Source of the DNA: Tannerellaceae bacterium
GTDB taxonomy: Bacteria; Bacteroidota; Bacteroidia; Bacteroidales; Tannerellaceae
DNA length: 21,996 nucleotides
Direction: 5' to 3'
NCBI GenBank assembly: GCA_031276545.1
Contig: JAISMW010000059.1
Span: 1 to 21,996 of the forward strand
Under the pieces are notes generated by a model. That model had not been told where the DNA came from and made no database searches. It saw only the letters and a program-made list of their open reading frames with translations. This document shows, piece by piece, positions 18,261-21,996 of this stretch; position 1 is the first letter of the stretch; each line of letters opens with the position of its first letter. Made by a program: the position numbers and the translations under genes.

Positions 18261-18506
18261 TCCTTATTTTCCAAACTGTTTGCGGAATTCACAGGCTGCG
18301 TTAGGAGATATGCGTTAGGAGATAAAAGTATCGGCGGTCAAATCAAACGGCTGATAGAGGATTACCATATCATTGTTCGCCGGCGCCCCATACCGGCAAA
18401 AGAAGGAAGCCAAACCGTCCGGTATGAAATACAGGGTATCATTAAATCCGACTATCCAACTTATTCCGGCATCATGCTGGGAAGATTTAATGTTTTCTAC
18501 CCATAG
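18261..18506 (+). pseudogene. Possible gene remnant, unknown family
   Basis: An open plus-strand frame of 81 codons between a TAA (18258) and a TAG (18504). No usable start codon lies in its first 70 codons. The last 60 residues have a normal protein look (DKSIGGQIKRLIEDYHIIVR, then KEGSQTVRYEIQGIIKSDYP), with amphipathic-helix and strand-like patches. This suggests the tail of a former gene. I do not recognise a family, and chance cannot be ruled out at this length. Confidence 0.3.
18297..18324. repeat. Perfect 14-bp tandem duplication
   Basis: TGCGTTAGGAGATA occurs twice head to tail (18297-18310 and 18311-18324). It lies at the front of the remnant frame and is not a multiple of three, so a recent duplication would have shifted that frame. 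Confidence 0.8.
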
Positions 18507-18742
18507 CCTGTATTAAGTAAACCACCTAAATTTATTAGTCAAGGCTTACGACTCGAATACTTGTGCAATAACTTCTGCTTGAGATGTGCTGTTTTTACCG
18601 CCAACAACTTAGGCTTAAAAATTTTCTTCTCACCAGGAAATCACTTGGAAGCTACACTGTTTTGCGTTCGTTTACTTTGAGTTGTTTCCGAAAACAAAGG
18701 CAGTGATTGCTTGGGATATTTGCAATGTTTCAATTGAAAATA

Positions 18743-20419
18743 TTATTTCCCCAATTCCTCCATCATCGCACGCCGATTTGAATAAATGGATTTGAAATGA
18801 GCCAAAAGCGAATCAACTGCTTCAGTCCCTCCGGGATATTTTTTCATAATTTTCAATATGTCAGCTATATATTTATAATGGTCTCTACCCATATTTTGAG
18901 CGGCATAATCGGTAATTTGCGACCGGTAAAATGTCAACATCCGTTCCGGATAGCGTGATTTCAAATAAGTTTCGTATTCTCCTAATGAACAATGTTTTCC
19001 TAATTGAATATTTTTTTCGACATGATCCATCAATCTTTCCCAATATTCCTCTTCAATATAAATTTTTGCCAATACATGACCGCCAATTATCTTTTGGTTT
19101 CCTGATTTTAAGAGATGGTCATCCAGATAATTTACCCACTTTTCTGGTTGAATGACTGTTTTCAAAACGTGGTAATATTTCATACTGTCTCTACCGTTGA
19201 TAAATAAATCTTCCGCTATTGCGATTATCTTTTCTTTGTTGTCCATCCATTTGTATACGGTCAATTTTTCGTCTTTCCAGTCACTTTCTGTTCCGGGATG
19301 TCTTTTCTCTTTGGCAAGAATTATTCCTTCATCAATTAAAGCGAGCGCTTGTTCGTATTGCTTTTCTGATAGAAGTTCTTTTAATTTTATCTTCCGGATT
19401 TCGGGCAAATAAATATATTGAGAGATTACATTTTCAACTTCTTCTTTTTTATTTGCGTTTTCCAAAAGTTCAATTTTAGACAGAACTAACGAAAAGGTAC
19501 GAAAAGAATCCGGTTCGTTTTTTAATATTTCGTCAATGATTTGAAGACTGCCCTCAAAATTTGAAGTCTTGAGGCTTATCGAAAGGAATAATTGGTCTAA
19601 ATCGGCTAAACTATAATTGCCATAATTGTTATTTTTAATCAATTGGCCTATTTCGTCCATCAATTTATTCAGTAAATCGTCAGGCAAATCTGATTTAATT
19701 ATTCCTGCTATTATTTCAGAAGCTTCCTGACACACACAAGCTAAATCGGCATCGTAATCTTCATATTCTTCATAATTATCTCCTATTTCCATGATAATGT
19801 GAAGCAGAATACCCAAGGCTTCCTCCTTGCAATTCAATTTTACCAACGACTTGGCTTTTTTGATATAAGCATCCAAATTATGAGAAATCATCTTTCCTTC
19901 ACTTGAATAACCATACCTGTCGTATGAACTCCTTACTTTGAAACATTTTTGTATTTCCTTGATGTAATCGACAGAAACATTTTTCTTCTTTTGAGGATGA
20001 AAATTAGACTGCAATGCTTGATAAAAGTCGGGATGTTTGTCTGCATATTGAGACAGAAAGGACGTAAGTTCCTTTTGATTAACGTGTTTTAAAATTTCAT
20101 TCAACTGTTCTTGCTGAGGAGGAGTCGGAATTTCGATAGTTACCGGATGACTCTTTTTATTGTCTTTGATATAGAGGAGAACAGCCACTGCATGTTTGCA
20201 AATATCGCCGTAATCGTATGGACAATCACAATCCCAAGACACAATCTCATCGCCATTCATTTTTATTTCAACGGTGTACAGATCGCTTCCCTCAACTTCT
20301 GCCGTCCAAGTATCCGGATAATCATGTTCAACATTGTCAACCATATCATTTTCGTAATAATCTTCGCCTCTTTCAAAAATACTATGCGAAATATGTTTGT
20401 GAAAATTGTTTAAGTTCAT
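18743..20419 (-). CDS. SWIM zinc-finger protein
   Basis: 558 residues. A SWIM domain lies at about 30-85. Its zinc ligands C64, C66, C74 and H76 (WDCDCPYDYGDICKHAVAVLL) give the CxCx7CxH pattern, preceded by the usual strand-rich segment (YTVEIKMNGDEIVSWDC). The rest is long, helical and charged, with TPR-like stretches (for example YEQALALIDEGIILAKEKR) and no enzyme motif. SWIM domains are thought to bind DNA or protein; the partner is unknown. The gene is clearly AT-rich compared with its left neighbours (A/T-ending codons throughout), which suggests transfer. No Bacteroidota promoter box was seen in the 26 bp between its ATG and the insertion-sequence end, so its native promoter may have been displaced by that insertion. 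Confidence 0.85.
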   Translation of the reverse strand: MNLNNFHKHISHSIFERGEDYYENDMVDNVEHDYPDTWTAEVEGSDLYTVEIKMNGDEIVSWDCDCPYDYGDICKHAVAVLLYIKDNKKSHPVTIEIPTPPQQEQLNEILKHVNQKELTSFLSQYADKHPDFYQALQSNFHPQKKKNVSVDYIKEIQKCFKVRSSYDRYGYSSEGKMISHNLDAYIKKAKSLVKLNCKEEALGILLHIIMEIGDNYEEYEDYDADLACVCQEASEIIAGIIKSDLPDDLLNKLMDEIGQLIKNNNYGNYSLADLDQLFLSISLKTSNFEGSLQIIDEILKNEPDSFRTFSLVLSKIELLENANKKEEVENVISQYIYLPEIRKIKLKELLSEKQYEQALALIDEGIILAKEKRHPGTESDWKDEKLTVYKWMDNKEKIIAIAEDLFINGRDSMKYYHVLKTVIQPEKWVNYLDDHLLKSGNQKIIGGHVLAKIYIEEEYWERLMDHVEKNIQLGKHCSLGEYETYLKSRYPERMLTFYRSQITDYAAQNMGRDHYKYIADILKIMKKYPGGTEAVDSLLAHFKSIYSNRRAMMEELGK

Positions 20420-20445
20420 TCTATTTTTATTTTATCAGTTTCAAT

Positions 20446-21213
20446 AACTCATGTTACGCAAGTTCATAATATTTGATAGCCTTCAATTCCTTCCAGGCAT
20501 ATTTTAGGGCGCGAAAATAAATTTTGGATTTTAAGGCAAAATGATTCAATTTATGTACACACTTGAGTTTCTCCAATTTGATATAGGCCAACAGCGAGGC
20601 CAACAGATGATTCGTTTGTGTAATCACAGTTCTTGTGGGCGATTTTGCCGGAGAAGCGTTCTGTTTGAGTGATTTGTGGTATTCTTCCACATTCCACCGT
20701 TTTTTGTAAAGTGTTTGGAAATCGTTGACGGAAAGTGTCAAATCGTTACCTACCATGTACATTTCTTCAGTGGAATCGTCTTTTTACACATTCAAAGGCT
20801 ACCGGAACCCGCAAGGCTTCCGACGCAAAAGGTAATGGGGTATGGTAAAAGGCAGTCAATTAATTAATCCCCTTCTCATTGCGCCCTTTGCTGTGATCCC
20901 AGTGCCAACTAATCAGGTCGTTTTCGTCCGTGTACGGTTTACTTACAATCGTATCATCGAATATCAAACACGCGTCTTCGCTTTCGTATTCCCGAACCCA
21001 AGCCTTTACTTCCTGCCATAAATCATTTGAAGTGTATTCGCTATCAGACAGTGTGCGGATGATTTTGTCGTGGGACACAGCCCTGTCCGGAAAACCGGAA
21101 AGCCTCGTCGCTGTTACCTGACCAAAACTGCTCAACAAGTAATCGCTGTATAAATCCATCTCTTTTTTCATCCTGCTAAGTTATGCTTTTTTTGATTGTG
21201 CATAACATGAGTT
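20446..21213 (-). mobile_element. Deleted insertion sequence (768 bp) with 15-bp terminal inverted repeats
   Basis: AACTCATGTTACGCA at 20446-20460 is the reverse complement, with one mismatch, of TGCATAACATGAGTT at 21199-21213. The pair encloses both halves of a broken DDE transposase read on the minus strand. No direct target duplication is visible in the bases just outside (TCAAT left, CGTAA right). The element sits between two divergent genes, 26 bp from the SWIM start and 24 bp from the WYL start. Confidence 0.8.
20454..21171 (-). pseudogene. DDE transposase pseudogene (IS701/IS4-like), internally deleted
   Basis: The N-terminal half (from ATG 21171) reads YSDYLLSSFGQVTATRLSG, then the first catalytic region LIFDDTIVSKPYTDEND and WHWDHSKGRNEKGIN. 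A TAA (plus 20860-20862) follows where relatives have Leu. Translation would continue as LTAFYHTP and VAFECVK up to an A/T run near 20780-20787. There the frame jumps to KDDSTEEMYMVGNDLTLS and YKKRWNVEEYHKSLKQNAS, the family C-terminus. About a third of the protein, including the middle catalytic Asp, is missing. The nonsense codon, the deletion and the frameshift make it inactive. The stop codon lies inside the left terminal repeat. The family name is from memory. Confidence 0.85.
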
Positions 21214-21237
21214 CGTAAATCTCCATTTATATTCAAC

Positions 21238-21862
21238 ATGAAAAATCTTTTTGACCGCTACATTTGGCTTGTTGACACTATTTACCGGGCAGGCAAAATC
21301 ACATTTGAAGACCTCAACAAACGTTGGCTGTGCAACGAATTGAGCGAAGGTAAAAAACTTCCGTTACGCACGTTCCACTATCACCGCATCGCCACATCGA
21401 AGAAATGTTCAGTATCAACATTGAATGCGACATGCGAAACGGTTATGCCTATTACATCGAAAACAAAGACGATATTGAATGCGGCGGCATGCGTTCATGG
21501 TTGTTGAACACGTTTGCCGTCAACAACCTGATAAACGAAAGTCGTCCGTTGAAGCGCCGCATCCCGGTCGAGCAAATTCTGTCGGGACAGCATTTCCTGG
21601 CGTCCGTCATCGGAGCCATGCGCGACGGCCTGACTTTGGAACTTACTTAACGGAGCTTTGGCGGGATGCACCTAGCACCTTTGACGTAGAGACCTATTGC
21701 CTGAAAATCTTCCGACAACGCTGGTACCTGGTAGCGCGCAATCTCCCTTACGATGCCATTCGCACTTATTCGCTCGACCGGATTCAGGCTATCCTGACAA
21801 CGGATACGCCGTTTAAACTGCCTGCGAATTTGTATCATTCTTCGCCGGAAGCTATTGATTGA
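21238..21862 (+). pseudogene. WYL-domain transcriptional regulator, broken by frameshifts
   Basis: Three frames together give one protein: MKNLFDRYIWLVDTIYRAGK plus an HTH-type N-terminus up to RTFHYHRIA, then IEEMFSINIECDMRNGYAYY to GAMRDGLTLEL, then DAPSTFDVETYCLKIFRQRW and RWYLVA, which holds the WYL signature. The lesions are two extra bases near 21394-21395, a TAA at 21648-21650 where the family has Tyr, and one missing T in the run after GAGC near 21655. The C-terminus also ends unusually. WYL proteins are ligand-sensing repressors or activators. It faces away from the SWIM gene, with the deleted IS in between, so it may once have controlled that gene. Confidence 0.85.
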
Positions 21863-21895
21863 GATTCGGATGATAAAAAAAAAAATGAATATCGT

Positions 21896-21927
21896 ATTGC
21901 ATACCTAACAAGAAATTACTAACTTTG
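21896..21927 (+). promoter_or_regulatory. Promoter of the right-edge transposase
   Basis: ATTG (21896-21899), a 20-nt spacer and TAACTTTG (21920-21927) give an exact -7 box and a one-mismatch -33 box at the correct spacing. The ATG follows 16 bp later. The -7 box is identical to that of the left-edge transposase. Confidence 0.5.
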
Positions 21928-21942
21928 GTGGCTATAATAAAG

Positions 21943-21996
21943 ATGGCTATTGATATGAATCTATTGAATTTCAGTGCAACATTTCCGGACGAATCA
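21943..21996 (+). CDS. N-terminus of a probable IS1595-type transposase (runs off the right edge)
   Basis: Eighteen codons from the ATG read MAIDMNLLNFSATFPDES. The NLLNFSATFPDE stretch resembles the start of IS1595-family transposases, which continue into a zinc ribbon. A second ATG lies at 21955. The sequence is too short for certainty; a promoter-like element just upstream supports a real gene start. Confidence 0.45.
   Translation, partial: MAIDMNLLNFSATFPDES

Larger units (their letters stand above)
18163..18742. other. Gene-poor, decaying stretch between the ROK unit and the SWIM gene
   Basis: No complete gene is visible. It holds the coding-like remnant at 18261-18506 and the 14-bp duplication at 18297-18324. 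From 18511 to 18742 no frame is longer than a few dozen codons and I recognise nothing. The sequence becomes AT-richer toward the SWIM gene. Confidence 0.4.

Noticed and set aside
18743..21862. Phage-defence system of WYL regulator plus SWIM protein
   Set aside because: The regulator is a pseudogene and no nuclease, ATPase, toxin or other effector lies nearby, so there is no basis for naming a system.

Overview
The window looks like a chromosomal piece from a member of the Bacteroidota, most likely order Bacteroidales. The reasons are promoters of the TTTG / TAnnTTTG type, an Oar-like TonB-dependent receptor, a TPR protein paired with an outer-membrane barrel, and IS families and a WYL regulator typical of that order. 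I cannot name the genus. Most genes are GC-balanced to moderately GC-rich. The segment from about 18.5 to 21.2 kb is clearly AT-richer and holds mobile or decaying DNA.

Layout. 1-278: 5' part of an IS1182/IS5-type transposase on the minus strand, running off the left edge, with its own promoter. 702-2963 (+): relA-like (p)ppGpp synthetase whose HD hydrolase domain has lost its catalytic residues. 2899-4329 (-): tRNA nucleotidyltransferase (cca), converging on relA with a 65-bp coding overlap. 4412-8284 (-): a short secreted orphan protein followed by an Oar-like TonB-dependent receptor. 8285-8932: a gene-free stretch with sixteen 21-bp tandem units, each built on a 14-bp palindrome, and a perfect 20-bp-arm hairpin terminator. 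8933-16471 (-): an apparent three-gene envelope operon (TPR protein, outer-membrane beta-barrel, S9 peptidase). It starts at a TAnnTTTG box near 16.5 kb and ends at the hairpin near 8.85 kb. 16559-18080 (-): ROK-family sugar kinase and a zinc-ribbon NUDIX hydrolase in one unit, with a near-perfect promoter.

18081-21996 is a scrapyard. It holds a coding-like remnant with a 14-bp tandem duplication, an AT-rich SWIM zinc-finger gene (-), a 768-bp deleted insertion sequence with 15-bp terminal inverted repeats, a WYL-domain regulator pseudogene (+), and the first codons of what looks like an IS1595-type transposase with its promoter.

How things fit. The RelA and CCA enzymes are housekeeping (stringent response, tRNA 3' ends). 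The two minus-strand envelope blocks both encode exported or outer-membrane proteins: receptor plus partner, and TPR plus barrel plus peptidase. The most unusual object is the phased palindrome array at 8404-8739. It lies upstream of the secreted-protein/receptor unit and has a period of two DNA helical turns, as an operator array or a copy-number-variable control region would. I found no tRNA, rRNA, CRISPR array or recognisable defence system.
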